From JACQXM01 sp964569425 (GTDB taxonomy: Bacteria > Planctomycetota > Phycisphaerae > UBA1845), in NCBI GenBank assembly GCA_964569425.1, contig CAZMVD010000006.1, positions 1 to 64,000 on the forward strand: a DNA stretch of 64,000 nt. The letters are read 5' to 3'. A model generated the notes under the pieces. The model saw only the letters and a list, made by a program, of their open reading frames with translations. It did not search any database and was not told where the DNA came from. The position numbers were made by a program, and so were the translations under genes. Numbering within the stretch: position 1 is the first letter of the stretch; every line of letters starts with the position of its first letter. This document shows positions 8,572 to 17,379 of the stretch, piece by piece.

Positions 8572-9320
8572 GCGACCTCATGCCCGACCCCGCCATTCTG
8601 ATCACCGGCGTCCGCAAGACCTATGGAAAAAAGGTCGCGGTGCGCTCGCTGACGGTGTCGGTGCCGCGCGGGGAGCTGTTCGCCTTCCTCGGACCCAACG
8701 GCGCCGGTAAGACCACGACCATCAAGATGATCGTCGGACTCCTTCAGCCGGACGAGGGATCGGTGACCGTCTGCGGTCACCGGATCGGCGTCAACGGTCT
8801 GGCGGCCAAGGCGCAGATTGCCTACGTACCCGACATGCCCTTCCTGTACGAGAAACTCACCGGACGTGAATTCCTGTACTTCGTCGCGGAAATGTACGGA
8901 CTGTCGGTGGAACACCGCGAGCGTGCCCTGGCTCCTTTGATGGCCGCCCTGGACATCGGCGAATTCCTCGACCAGCTCACCGAAAGCTACAGTCACGGCA
9001 TGAAACAACGCGTGGTGTTGGCCGCCGCGCTGCTCCACGAACCGGCCGTGCTGGTCATCGACGAACCGATGGTCGGCCTCGACCCGCGCACCATCCGCTC
9101 GGTCAAGAACCTCTTTGTTCAACACGTTCGCAAGGGCGGCACTGTTTTCATGAGCACCCACACCCTGGACATCGCCGAAGCCGTCGCCGACCGAATTGCC
9201 ATCATCAACCGCGGCGAACTCATCGCCATGGGCACGCTCGACGAACTCCGCGCCCTGGCACGCCGCGAGCATTCGCTCGAGGAAATCTTCCTGCAATTGA
9301 CGGAACCCGCCGATGCCTGA
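8568..9320 (+). CDS. ABC transporter ATP-binding protein
   Basis: The 250-aa cytoplasmic ATPase powers the membrane permease encoded next. The Walker A motif is GPNGAGKTT (residues 42-50). The signature motif is the variant YSHGMKQR seen in ABC-2 type exporters, followed by Walker B (VLVIDEP), the D-loop (VGLDP) and the switch His in MSTHTLDIAE. The sequence ends with the short C-terminal region usual for the CcmA/NatA-like class. It overlaps the upstream gene by 4 bp and the downstream permease by 8 bp. The substrate cannot be told from sequence. Confidence 0.95.
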   Translation: MSDLMPDPAILITGVRKTYGKKVAVRSLTVSVPRGELFAFLGPNGAGKTTTIKMIVGLLQPDEGSVTVCGHRIGVNGLAAKAQIAYVPDMPFLYEKLTGREFLYFVAEMYGLSVEHRERALAPLMAALDIGEFLDQLTESYSHGMKQRVVLAAALLHEPAVLVIDEPMVGLDPRTIRSVKNLFVQHVRKGGTVFMSTHTLDIAEAVADRIAIINRGELIAMGTLDELRALARREHSLEEIFLQLTEPADA

Positions 9321-11010
9321 ACCGCCCGTGATGCAGACCGGCGGCCGCACGATGCTCGGCCTGCTCTTTCGCATCAAGGCCCGCACGGTAGGTAATCGTA
9401 TCGCGCAGGCGGTCGAAACGGCGCCCCTGCGGATCACCGCGGCCGTGGTGCTCATTTCGATGATCTGGGTCGGATTGTACTGGATGTTTCATCTGGTCTT
9501 CGACCAGCTCAAGCGTTCGCCGCTCGAATCCACCGTGGCCATTCCCCTGGTCTTCAACTTCTTTTTCGTCGCCATGCTCGTGCTGCTGACTTTTTCCAAC
9601 GCGATTATCGCGTATGGCGCGCTGTTCGGAAAAGACGAGTCTTCCTACCTGCTGGCCGCACCGCTGACTGCGCTCGACGTCGTCACCCTCAAGTACACCG
9701 AGAGTCTGTTTATGGCCAGTTGGGCGCTCGTACTGCTCGGCTTCCCTCTGATGATGTCCATGGCCGAGCTGGCCGACGATCGCCTGTTCTATTTTCTTTT
9801 TCTCGCCTTTTTCATAGCCTTCATTCCCATTCCCGGCGCTCTGGGGATGCTGCTCGCCTGGGCGGCCGCGCGGTTTTTCCCGCAGCGGCTGCTCCGCGCG
9901 CTGGCGGTCGTCGCGGGGATCATTATCGCCGCCTTGATACTCGCGGGCCTGCGCTCGCTGCACCTGGGCGAAACCGCCGCCGAGCAATGGCTCAAATCGT
10001 TTCACGCGCGCATGGGTTTCGTGCAATCCGCTTTCCTGCCCAACAACTGGGTCGCCGCCGGAATCGACTGCGCCATGAATCATCGGCTCGCAGAATCCGC
10101 GCTCTATCTGGGCGTCACCGTCGCCAACGCGCTGTTTCTCAGTTGGCTGACGGTGACGCTGGTCTCCCGGTATTTCGCCGCCGCGCTCGATCGCGCCTCC
10201 ACCGGCAAGGCCACCGGCCGCCGTCCGGCGTCGGAAGCGTCCGGTGGATTCTCCGGCTCCGTTTTCTTCTACCTGCCGCGGCCGCTGCGGCTGATTGCGG
10301 CCAAGGACCTCCGCACGTTTCTGCGCGATCCGCTGCAATGGAGCCAACTGGCGATTCTCTTCGGTCTGCTCGCCTTGTATTTGTCGAACATGCCCACGTT
10401 GCGCTTGCAGCTTTCCGGGTTGCGCTGGTACCTCATCATTCCCTACCTCAACCTGTGCGCCGTCAGCCTGATCCTGGCGACCTTCACCTGCCGTTTCGTG
10501 TTCCCGCTGATGTCCCTGGAGGGCGGCAAGCTGTGGCTCATCGGACTGTTGCCCTTGCCGCGCGGAGACGTGCTTTATGCCAAGTTTGCCTTCGCCATGA
10601 CCGTGACGCTGCTCGTCGCCCTGGCGACCATGATCCTGGCGATCGTGATTCTGCAGCTTTCCCTGGTGTGGTCGGTCATCCATCTGAGCGTGATTGTCGC
10701 GGTGTGCTTCGGGCTCTGCAGTTTCTCGGTGGGGTTGGGCGCCCGCCTGCCGCTCTTTGGCGAGACCAACGCGGCGCGGATCGCCAACGGTTTGGGTGGA
10801 ACCACCAACCTGCTCGCATCGGTGGCGTTGGTGGCGGCCGTACTGACCGCGGTGGGCATCGCCACCTGGCGATCGCGCTTTTTGCCCGAGGACCAGCTCC
10901 CCGACCGCGGAGCGCTCCTGCTGTGCGCCGCGGCGATCGTCGGCAGCCTTGCCGCCGGGGTGATCGCCCTGTCGCTGGGCCGACGGCATTTCGAGCGCGT
11001 CGAGGTGTAA
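9313..11010 (+). CDS. ABC-2 type transporter permease
   Basis: A 565-aa membrane protein with roughly twelve hydrophobic segments, for example ITAAVVLISMIWVGLYWMF near the N-terminus and LLCAAAIVGSLAAGVIALSL near the end. It is the membrane partner of the ATPase, whose gene it overlaps by 8 bp. Large permeases of this type are typical of bacterial exporters for peptides, lipids or drugs. ATG 9313 is the first start in frame; a second Met (RTMLGLLFRIKAR) at residue 14 is possible. The gene is convergent with the PQQ gene; the 80-bp gap shows no clear terminator hairpin. Confidence 0.9.
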   Translation: MPEPPVMQTGGRTMLGLLFRIKARTVGNRIAQAVETAPLRITAAVVLISMIWVGLYWMFHLVFDQLKRSPLESTVAIPLVFNFFFVAMLVLLTFSNAIIAYGALFGKDESSYLLAAPLTALDVVTLKYTESLFMASWALVLLGFPLMMSMAELADDRLFYFLFLAFFIAFIPIPGALGMLLAWAAARFFPQRLLRALAVVAGIIIAALILAGLRSLHLGETAAEQWLKSFHARMGFVQSAFLPNNWVAAGIDCAMNHRLAESALYLGVTVANALFLSWLTVTLVSRYFAAALDRASTGKATGRRPASEASGGFSGSVFFYLPRPLRLIAAKDLRTFLRDPLQWSQLAILFGLLALYLSNMPTLRLQLSGLRWYLIIPYLNLCAVSLILATFTCRFVFPLMSLEGGKLWLIGLLPLPRGDVLYAKFAFAMTVTLLVALATMILAIVILQLSLVWSVIHLSVIVAVCFGLCSFSVGLGARLPLFGETNAARIANGLGGTTNLLASVALVAAVLTAVGIATWRSRFLPEDQLPDRGALLLCAAAIVGSLAAGVIALSLGRRHFERVEV

Positions 11011-11090
11011 CCTCGCCCGAATTCAATCCGTCCCAATCGAAGCGTCCAATGATGCCGTTGCCGGCGGAGGTCGCACAGGCGGAGCGCCGA

Positions 11091-14000
11091 CTATTCCCGC
11101 GTCCAGGTGTGAATGGTGCCGCCGTCCTGGATAAGCAATGCGTCGTCAGCGATGCGCACGGCGCGCAGGTCGGACAGGCGCCCGAGGTCGATGCGCCCGC
11201 CGGGCACCGCGATGCGTCCGCTGCCCTCGCGGTGCGTGTAAAGATACGCCTGCGCCGGCTCGTCGCCTTCGTCGGGCACGTGCAACGCCACCACATAGGC
11301 GTCGGTGAGCAGCCGGCGCGTGAAATTCGCGTCCTCCGGTGTGATCGCGTGCCAAAGCGTGGCACCACTCGTTTCCGCGAACGCGGCCACCGCCCCGGTG
11401 TGGCTCGCGATCACGCTCTCCCGCTCGCGCTGGATGGTCAGGCCCTCGCCCGGTGTGCCCAGCGGCTCCGAACGCCACAGTGTGCGCCCGTCCTCCAAGC
11501 TGATCTTGCGCACGCTGCGCCCGTCCTCCGAAAAATAGAGTGCGTCGATATCCGGCAGCAACGACGACATGCGCAATGGCGCCTCCAGCGCCACCCGCCA
11601 GCGCCGCGTTCCGCCCTCCAGATCGTACGCCGCGATGGACTGCGCCGTAACTGTAACCACCTGACCGTCCACCGCCACAAAGAACTCCTCCAGCGTTCGC
11701 GGTTCCTCCAGCGGCAGCGCGCCCAGCCACTCGCCGGTGGCGATATCCAGGTAGCACAGCATCGGCCGGCCGTCCTGAATCACGTGAAACACCACCCACG
11801 GGTCGGCCACGATCACACGCCCCGCGGGCAACGGACGCTGCGCCCGGGTCCAGCGAACCTCCCCGGTGTCCAGGGAAAGGGCCGACATGTCTCCCGTATC
11901 GCGCACGCTGACCAGCGTGTCGTCCTGCCACGCATGGGTACGAAACGCGCCGCCGTTCTCCCAGTCGCCCTCCGGGTCGCCCAGCCCTCGAGGATAGCCG
12001 CCGTGCGTCCAGAGGCGCGCCCCGGCACGCACGTCCACCGCGAACAGTTCATGCGACGTGGTGAACACCGCACGCCGCGGGGTGGCCAGCAGCAACTCGG
12101 CCGCGGCGCGCACCGCCAGCGGTTCAGCCCAGAGTTCGACGTTGGTTCGCGCCGCCAAAGCACGCAATCCGTCGGGCGTATAAACGTATACGCGCGAGCC
12201 GTCGCTGCGCGGCGCCTCGGCGAACCAGGGCTCCAGCAGTTGCGAGCCCTCGACATAGGGCTGGCTCAGGCGGGTGGAAAGCGGCGGTTCGAGCCGGGGC
12301 CGCTGCGGTTCAACCTCGCCGCGCAGGTCGGCCAGCTCATCACGGTACTCGCGAAAAGTGAGTCGGCGCCCGTTCACGTCGATGCGCAGCGTGCTGAACT
12401 CTCGCGCCGCGCGGGTGAGCCAGCGGTAGGCCGGCACACCGCGCCCCGCCTGGGCATAGGCTTCGGCGATGCGGCGCATGAGTTCGGCGCGCTGCCCGGC
12501 GTCGGTGGTCCGCTGGTAGGCACGGGCCAACTGCCGCGCCGCTTCCTCAAAACGCCCTGCCGCGACCAGCACTTCGCCCTGCGCGCCAAGTGCCTTCGTG
12601 GCGGCGCTGCTGTTGGGAAATGCCTCGACGACCCGCGCCAGCCCTGCCGGATCGCGCGCCGCCCAGGCCGCATCGAGCCAGCGCTGCGCTTCCACCTCGT
12701 ACGGTACATAAATCACCGAGCCGTGCTGTTCCAGCAGTTTCGTCACCCGTTGTTGCGCCACGACGCCCGCCCCCGGACCGGCGACGTCGCCCCCGGTCCC
12801 CATGTCGCGTAACGTGCGATCACGGAGAATCTGCTGGTACAGCCGCAGGGCGTCCTCGGGCAGCGAATAGCGCTCGAACAGTTCGCCGAACCGGAGGCGA
12901 TAACGCAGGTGGGCCGCGGCGTCCGGCGGACACCGCGCCGCATAATCGTGCAGTCGCGACAGATCCGCCGGACGCAGCGCCGAACGCGCCGCCATCGTTT
13001 CGGCAAAGAGCAGTACATCATCGAAAAAACGCCGCTTGAGCGAAACCTCGACCGTCTCCAGGAGCCCGCCCGCACGGGCGAAGGCATCGTCCAGTTGTTC
13101 GAGTGCCATCGCATCGTCACCACCGCGCAACGCCACCTCGGCGAACTCCAGCGCAGGCACCGGGTCGTGCGGCGCGGCCGCAAGCCGGGCGCGCAACGAC
13201 GCCCACAATTCCGTCTTGCGCACGAACACGGCCAATCCCCGGCCGCCCGCGACCACCAGTTGCTCCGGCAATGCAAGCAGGTTTCCGCCGTGCCCCTCGG
13301 CATCCCAGAGCAAGTCACGCCGCGTGCCATCGCGTTGCGCATACACGCTCAGCGCCGAGCGCGCCGGGATCAGCAGCCGATCGTCCGCCCACGCACCCCG
13401 CCCCCAAAGCCCCCCTTCCGGCAGCGGAGCGTCCCACGCCGGCGTCCCGGCAGCCAGATCCCAGCAGAACACTCGCTCGCCCGCGCCGCAAAGCAGTCCG
13501 TCGCGTACGCCCAGAATGGTTGTCACACCGTACAGGTCCGAGGCTTCGAGGACCTGAGTCAGCGCGCCGTCCTCCGGCTCGATGATGAACACTTGCGCGG
13601 CATCAAGCGGCCGAACCACCAGACGGCCGTTCCAGACATAAACGGGATTGTGCGCCCACGAAGGGACACTGCGCATGGACCACGCGCTGGAAGTCGCCTC
13701 GGTGGCGTCGCGCGGGTAGACACGCAGCCAGCGCACCGCGCCGGTGGCGGCGGTCACCGCCGCCACGGTGCCCAGGTTGGTCGCGACGAAGAGCGAATCG
13801 CCATGCAGCGCCGCCAGCGCAATGGTCGGCCGGCGATTGCCGAACGAACCGGTCGAAGCGCTGCCCACGTGCGTGCGAAAGTCGATTGTGCCCGTCGTCG
13901 CGTTCACCCGATACACGTACGCATCCTCGAACCCGAAGGTGCGCCGGCGACGCGCGATCGCCCAGAGTGCGTTGCGCTCCACGATCGGAGAAGGATCAAA

Positions 14001-15359
14001 GTGCACTTGCGCGAATGATTCGCCGATCTGCTCCTGCCCCAACCGCCACAGCAGTGCGCCGGTGGCCATGTCCAGACAGACCAGCTCCGGAGCAATGGGC
14101 GTGGATTCATAACCATAGTAGGGCTCGCGGTCGCCCGGAATCGCGGCGTACACGCGACCTTCGTGTACGGTCACCGCTTCCCAGGTCGACGCGGACTCAT
14201 CCGAGTCCGAAGTCGTCGGAAAGGTGGCGCCGCTGGAAGGATAGCGCCAGACCACCGCGCCGGTATTGCGGTGCACGGCAAAGACCTCGCGCCCGCGCTG
14301 AAGAAATATCGAATCGCCTTGCGTCACGGGCTGGATGGACATCAGGCTGGCGTCGTCGCGCTGCTCGCCGGGCGGTCCTTCACGAGAACCCTCCCTCTGC
14401 CGGGGCGGCGCAAACACCGCGGGCGAAATCCGCCACAACAGACCAAGCTCGTCGACGCGCGAGACCGACCGACGGCTCCGATCGCTGGCGCCGCCGAACA
14501 CGGGCCAATCGTCGCCCCGCGGCAGGGGACGCAGACGGAACGGCGATTCGCGCAGCACCGCCAGAATGTCCGCGGCAGGTCGCTCCTCGCCCATCCAGCG
14601 AAGGCGGACGCCGGCTTCCTCGTCCGTAAGTGGCGGGACCAAAGCGCCGCCCATCGCCGCCAGAACGGCACGCAACGCCCGGTAGCGCGCAGCCGACGGC
14701 GCAGCGGTGCTTCGCATGGCGAGCAGCCGCTCCAGCAAACGGTCTGCCGTGCTGAGATCGCCCGACTCGATGGCACGCAGCGCAACCTGCTCCGCGCTCT
14801 CAGCCGCGGAGGTGGTGCAGAAAAAGCGATCTAGCGCCGCAAGGTCGTCTTCCAGAGCGGCGGTCAGCTCGGCCTCGCTCATCAGCGCGCGCATGTCGCG
14901 GTCGTAAAGCTGGCGATAGGCCTCCAGCCCCTCGGTCGGCCAATCGGCGATAAGATCAGTAATGTGCTTTCGCACCCCCCTGTATCGGCCGTCGCCGAGA
15001 TGCACGAGCTTGTCGCCCGCGGTATCCATGGTGTGTTGAAGGAGTTCGGCCGCCTGCGTCCATTGGCGAGCGGCGGCGAGGCGCTGCGCGCGGGAGACCG
15101 CGTCGGATGCCTCGAAGCTGTCATCAACATACACGCCGTGCGCAGCGGGGGCCTTCGGCGGCGCCGGCGGAGCGGCCTGCCCGGCCGAGGCGATGTTGAT
15201 CGCGCTGCTGTACCCGAGAATCGTCGCCCAGATGATTCGGAAGAAGCACGACCCAATGCGGCCGTGCCCGGCACCGCCGACCACTCTGCTGCAAATCCGC
15301 GCGGACCCCCGTTCCTTCCGCTCACGAGACAACTCGAGTCCACGGGCTGCATGACTCAT
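11091..15359 (-). CDS. Large PQQ-like beta-propeller protein with TPR-type regions
   Basis: The 1,422-aa protein has an N-terminal hydrophobic segment (FFRIIWATILGYSSAINIASAG), suggesting export or anchoring. After ~200 helical residues with TPR character (AQRLAAARQWTQAAELLQ) comes a first beta-propeller of PQQ-like blades (HRNTGAVVWRYPS, DMATGALLWRLG, TAATGAVRWLRVYP). A middle helical region with TPR-like hairpins follows (VLVAAGRFEEAARQLARAY), then a second propeller (LDTGEVRWTRAQRPL, LEDGRTLWRSEPLG). Such proteins bind PQQ rarely; many are scaffolds related to BamB. ATG 15359 follows a weak ribosome binding site. It lies 25 bp downstream of mtnP and is probably co-transcribed with it. The role is unknown. 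Confidence 0.85.
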   Translation of the reverse strand: MSHAARGLELSRERKERGSARICSRVVGGAGHGRIGSCFFRIIWATILGYSSAINIASAGQAAPPAPPKAPAAHGVYVDDSFEASDAVSRAQRLAAARQWTQAAELLQHTMDTAGDKLVHLGDGRYRGVRKHITDLIADWPTEGLEAYRQLYDRDMRALMSEAELTAALEDDLAALDRFFCTTSAAESAEQVALRAIESGDLSTADRLLERLLAMRSTAAPSAARYRALRAVLAAMGGALVPPLTDEEAGVRLRWMGEERPAADILAVLRESPFRLRPLPRGDDWPVFGGASDRSRRSVSRVDELGLLWRISPAVFAPPRQREGSREGPPGEQRDDASLMSIQPVTQGDSIFLQRGREVFAVHRNTGAVVWRYPSSGATFPTTSDSDESASTWEAVTVHEGRVYAAIPGDREPYYGYESTPIAPELVCLDMATGALLWRLGQEQIGESFAQVHFDPSPIVERNALWAIARRRRTFGFEDAYVYRVNATTGTIDFRTHVGSASTGSFGNRRPTIALAALHGDSLFVATNLGTVAAVTAATGAVRWLRVYPRDATEATSSAWSMRSVPSWAHNPVYVWNGRLVVRPLDAAQVFIIEPEDGALTQVLEASDLYGVTTILGVRDGLLCGAGERVFCWDLAAGTPAWDAPLPEGGLWGRGAWADDRLLIPARSALSVYAQRDGTRRDLLWDAEGHGGNLLALPEQLVVAGGRGLAVFVRKTELWASLRARLAAAPHDPVPALEFAEVALRGGDDAMALEQLDDAFARAGGLLETVEVSLKRRFFDDVLLFAETMAARSALRPADLSRLHDYAARCPPDAAAHLRYRLRFGELFERYSLPEDALRLYQQILRDRTLRDMGTGGDVAGPGAGVVAQQRVTKLLEQHGSVIYVPYEVEAQRWLDAAWAARDPAGLARVVEAFPNSSAATKALGAQGEVLVAAGRFEEAARQLARAYQRTTDAGQRAELMRRIAEAYAQAGRGVPAYRWLTRAAREFSTLRIDVNGRRLTFREYRDELADLRGEVEPQRPRLEPPLSTRLSQPYVEGSQLLEPWFAEAPRSDGSRVYVYTPDGLRALAARTNVELWAEPLAVRAAAELLLATPRRAVFTTSHELFAVDVRAGARLWTHGGYPRGLGDPEGDWENGGAFRTHAWQDDTLVSVRDTGDMSALSLDTGEVRWTRAQRPLPAGRVIVADPWVVFHVIQDGRPMLCYLDIATGEWLGALPLEEPRTLEEFFVAVDGQVVTVTAQSIAAYDLEGGTRRWRVALEAPLRMSSLLPDIDALYFSEDGRSVRKISLEDGRTLWRSEPLGTPGEGLTIQRERESVIASHTGAVAAFAETSGATLWHAITPEDANFTRRLLTDAYVVALHVPDEGDEPAQAYLYTHREGSGRIAVPGGRIDLGRLSDLRAVRIADDALLIQDGGTIHTWTRE

Positions 15360-15384
15360 GGAATGCGCTTCCGGCCGCAAGGCG

Positions 15385-16287
15385 CTATGCGTCTTTGGCG
15401 GCGGTGTCGTTCAGGTATCGGCCTGCCAGCAATTCTATTCTATCACGCACCGCCTTGGTCAGTCGTGTGCGATCAGTCCAGATCGCCATCCGGAGGGCAT
15501 CGCCGCAACCGCATGTCCCCTGGTGAGCGCCGTAACCGCGAACCGCCGCGCGGACCAGGGCCACAGCGTTGTCCGTGGCACGCTTCAGATTGGCGAGGAT
15601 CTCGCGGAGCAGTTCATCCTGTCCGCGGGCGGCGTCGTGGGGGCGCCAGCAATCATAATCGGTGGGCAGCGCAATAAGGGAATAGCACAACTCAGCCTCC
15701 CGTGCGAGTTTGGCTTCCGGCATCGCGGTCATGCCGATCAGGTCGCCGCCCCATTGGCGATGAATGTGCGACTCGGCGCGGGTGGAAAACTGCGGACCTT
15801 CCATGCAAACGTATGTGCCTGCGTGGTGCACGGTGGTTTGCACCGCGCCGCCGCATTGAGCGAGCAGCGCGCGGAGCCGCGGGCAAAAAGGCTCGGCGAA
15901 CTCCACGTGCACGGCCATTCCCTCATCAAAGAACGTGCCTGCGCGGCGAAACGTCTTGTCGATCACCTGATCGCACAGAACGAGATGACCCGGTTCGATG
16001 TCCTCGCGCAAGCTGCCGGTCGCCCCGCTGGCAAGTATGGCGCCGACGCCTAGTTTCTTGAGCGCCCAGATGTTCGCACGGTAAGGAACCGCCGATGGCG
16101 GCAGCACGTGTCCCGGTCCGTGCCGCGCGATAAAGGCCACGTCCATGCCTTCCCAACGGGCCACGATGGGCGGACTGCTGGGCGGCCCGAACGGCGTGTC
16201 CAACGACAACGGCGCGCCCCCGGCCTGGCGGAGCAGCGCATCGCCCAGCCCGGTGCCGCCGATGATGCCGATCTGTGCCTGCTTCAC
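15385..16287 (-). CDS. mtnP: S-methyl-5'-thioadenosine phosphorylase
   Basis: The enzyme cleaves methylthioadenosine with phosphate to adenine and methylthioribose-1-phosphate, the entry to methionine salvage. The ~300-aa protein has the phosphate-binding GIIGGTGLGD, then ARHGPGH, ASGATGSL, GTYVCMEGPQFSTRAES and MTAMPEAKLAREAELCY. TDYDCW marks MTA phosphorylase rather than purine nucleoside phosphorylase. I chose GTG 16287 because GGAGG sits five nt upstream; ATG 16302 would add five residues but has no ribosome binding site. Together with the DUF192 lipoprotein gene 24 bp upstream and the PQQ gene downstream it forms a probable operon. Confidence 0.93.
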   Translation of the reverse strand: MKQAQIGIIGGTGLGDALLRQAGGAPLSLDTPFGPPSSPPIVARWEGMDVAFIARHGPGHVLPPSAVPYRANIWALKKLGVGAILASGATGSLREDIEPGHLVLCDQVIDKTFRRAGTFFDEGMAVHVEFAEPFCPRLRALLAQCGGAVQTTVHHAGTYVCMEGPQFSTRAESHIHRQWGGDLIGMTAMPEAKLAREAELCYSLIALPTDYDCWRPHDAARGQDELLREILANLKRATDNAVALVRAAVRGYGAHQGTCGCGDALRMAIWTDRTRLTKAVRDRIELLAGRYLNDTAAKDA

Positions 16288-16311
16288 ATGTACCTCCGCC
16301 ATAGTTGGCAA

Positions 16312-16839
16312 TCAGGGATTGCGTTGAACGGTCACCGTGTCTCCGGCGCGAATCCCGCGCCGCGCCAACTCGCCGGCCGGCACCTCCAGCGCATACAGCG
16401 CCGGCCCGTTCGAGTAATGTGGGTTGGTCGTTTCCGGCCCCATCGTCTCAATGTTGGCGATGGTCAGATCTTCGCGAATGAAGGCAATGTCCAGCGGGAT
16501 CAGCGTGTTGAGCATCCAGAAGGAGAGTACTTCCGGCTGATCGAAAACGAAGAACATGCCGGCGTCGGCGGCCAGGGTGCGGCGAAACATCAAACCCCGG
16601 ACGCGGGTCGCAAACGTCTCCGCGAACTCGACGCGAAAAGTATGTGCGCCGATGGTGACGGTCCCCACGGGCAACCCCGCCGGACTGACCAGCGGGGCTG
16701 ATCCTCCGGGGTCGGATTCCGCCCCCGCTCCGCCCGATCCACCGGTACGCGCCGGCGAATTCAGCGAAACGCAGCCACCTACCAACAGCCATACCATCCC
16801 GAGGTATGTGCAGCGCGTTAGCCGTCGTTTCAATCGCAT
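16312..16839 (-). CDS. DUF192 family lipoprotein
   Basis: Predicted 175-aa lipoprotein. The basic N-region RLKRRLTR, a hydrophobic core and LVGGC at Cys23 form a lipobox. After a Gly/Ser linker, residues ~65-175 are a DUF192 domain: FAETFATRVRGLMFRRTLAADAG, FWMLNTLIPLDIAF and ALEVPAGELARRGIRAGD are typical. DUF192 proteins are small extracytoplasmic proteins of unknown function. ATG 16839 gives the best signal peptide; in-frame Met codons at 16863 and 16905 are possible alternatives. It is the first gene of the probable DUF192-mtnP-PQQ operon. Confidence 0.85.
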   Translation of the reverse strand: MRLKRRLTRCTYLGMVWLLVGGCVSLNSPARTGGSGGAGAESDPGGSAPLVSPAGLPVGTVTIGAHTFRVEFAETFATRVRGLMFRRTLAADAGMFFVFDQPEVLSFWMLNTLIPLDIAFIREDLTIANIETMGPETTNPHYSNGPALYALEVPAGELARRGIRAGDTVTVQRNP

Positions 16840-16931
16840 CAGAGATCGGTCGTCGCCTTTCATTGGTCCGTCATTCTGCCTTGGTCTCTGCGTTTGCACA
16901 AACATCGGTGATTCTCTACTTCGTCCGGGGT

Positions 16932-16954
16932 CGATAATAAAAGTATTTTTATCG
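16932..16954. promoter_or_regulatory. AT-rich imperfect palindrome
   Basis: CGATAATAAAA, then GTA, then TTTTTATCG forms an interrupted inverted repeat, the only strongly AT-rich stretch for kilobases. It lies just upstream of a candidate -35 box. It may be an operator or UP-like element for either divergent gene. Confidence 0.35.
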
Positions 16955-16962
16955 GATTCTTG

Positions 16963-16992
16963 TTGAGTCTTCGAAGCACAAACCGCTAGAAT
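16963..16992 (+). promoter_or_regulatory. Candidate promoter for the subtilisin gene
   Basis: TTGAGT (16963-16968) and TAGAAT (16987-16992) are 18 bp apart, with the same -10 hexamer as the promoter at 7667. It would give a leader of ~380 nt before the ATG at 17380. Confidence 0.35.
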
Positions 16993-17379
16993 GCACCTCG
17001 CGTCGAGCGGGCCCCTTGAAGCCGGTGTTGGGGCTGCGCTACATGGTTCCACCGGAAATGCTGGACAACTTTCAACCGGCTTGACGATCCGGAAGACGGC
17101 GGGCGTACGGCCGGCCGATGTTGAGCGTACGCACGGGTTTCCGCGTACCAATCGCGCCATCATTCGTCAGGTCCAAAGAGAACTGTATTCGAATCGAAGC
17201 AGAGTGAATGGTCTGCCGTATCGGAACAACGGGTTGTGATGGCGGCGCGACCCCATTGCACCCTGAAGCCCTTTGGGGCGAGGGCCGACTCGATTTCATA
17301 TTCGCGTGTCAGTCCATTGCACGAGGCGCATGGGTCGCCTCGAAATGGGAAAGGTTGATTACCAGAAGGAGATCAGCGG

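Larger units (their letters stand above)
16840..17379. other. Divergent intergenic region, no gene seen
   Basis: About 540 bp between the divergent DUF192 and subtilisin genes. It holds an AT-rich palindrome (16932-16954) and a candidate plus-strand promoter (16963-16992). The short frames inside show no recognisable protein. Confidence 0.6.

Noticed and set aside
9220..10989. A 589-codon minus-strand frame opposite the ABC permease
   Set aside because: Gln/Glu/Arg/His-rich complement of a membrane-protein gene; no homology or ribosome binding site.
9720..12812. A 1,030-codon plus-strand frame over the permease and PQQ genes
   Set aside because: It crosses two real genes on opposite strands and has the Arg/Pro/His-rich composition of GC-rich shadow frames.
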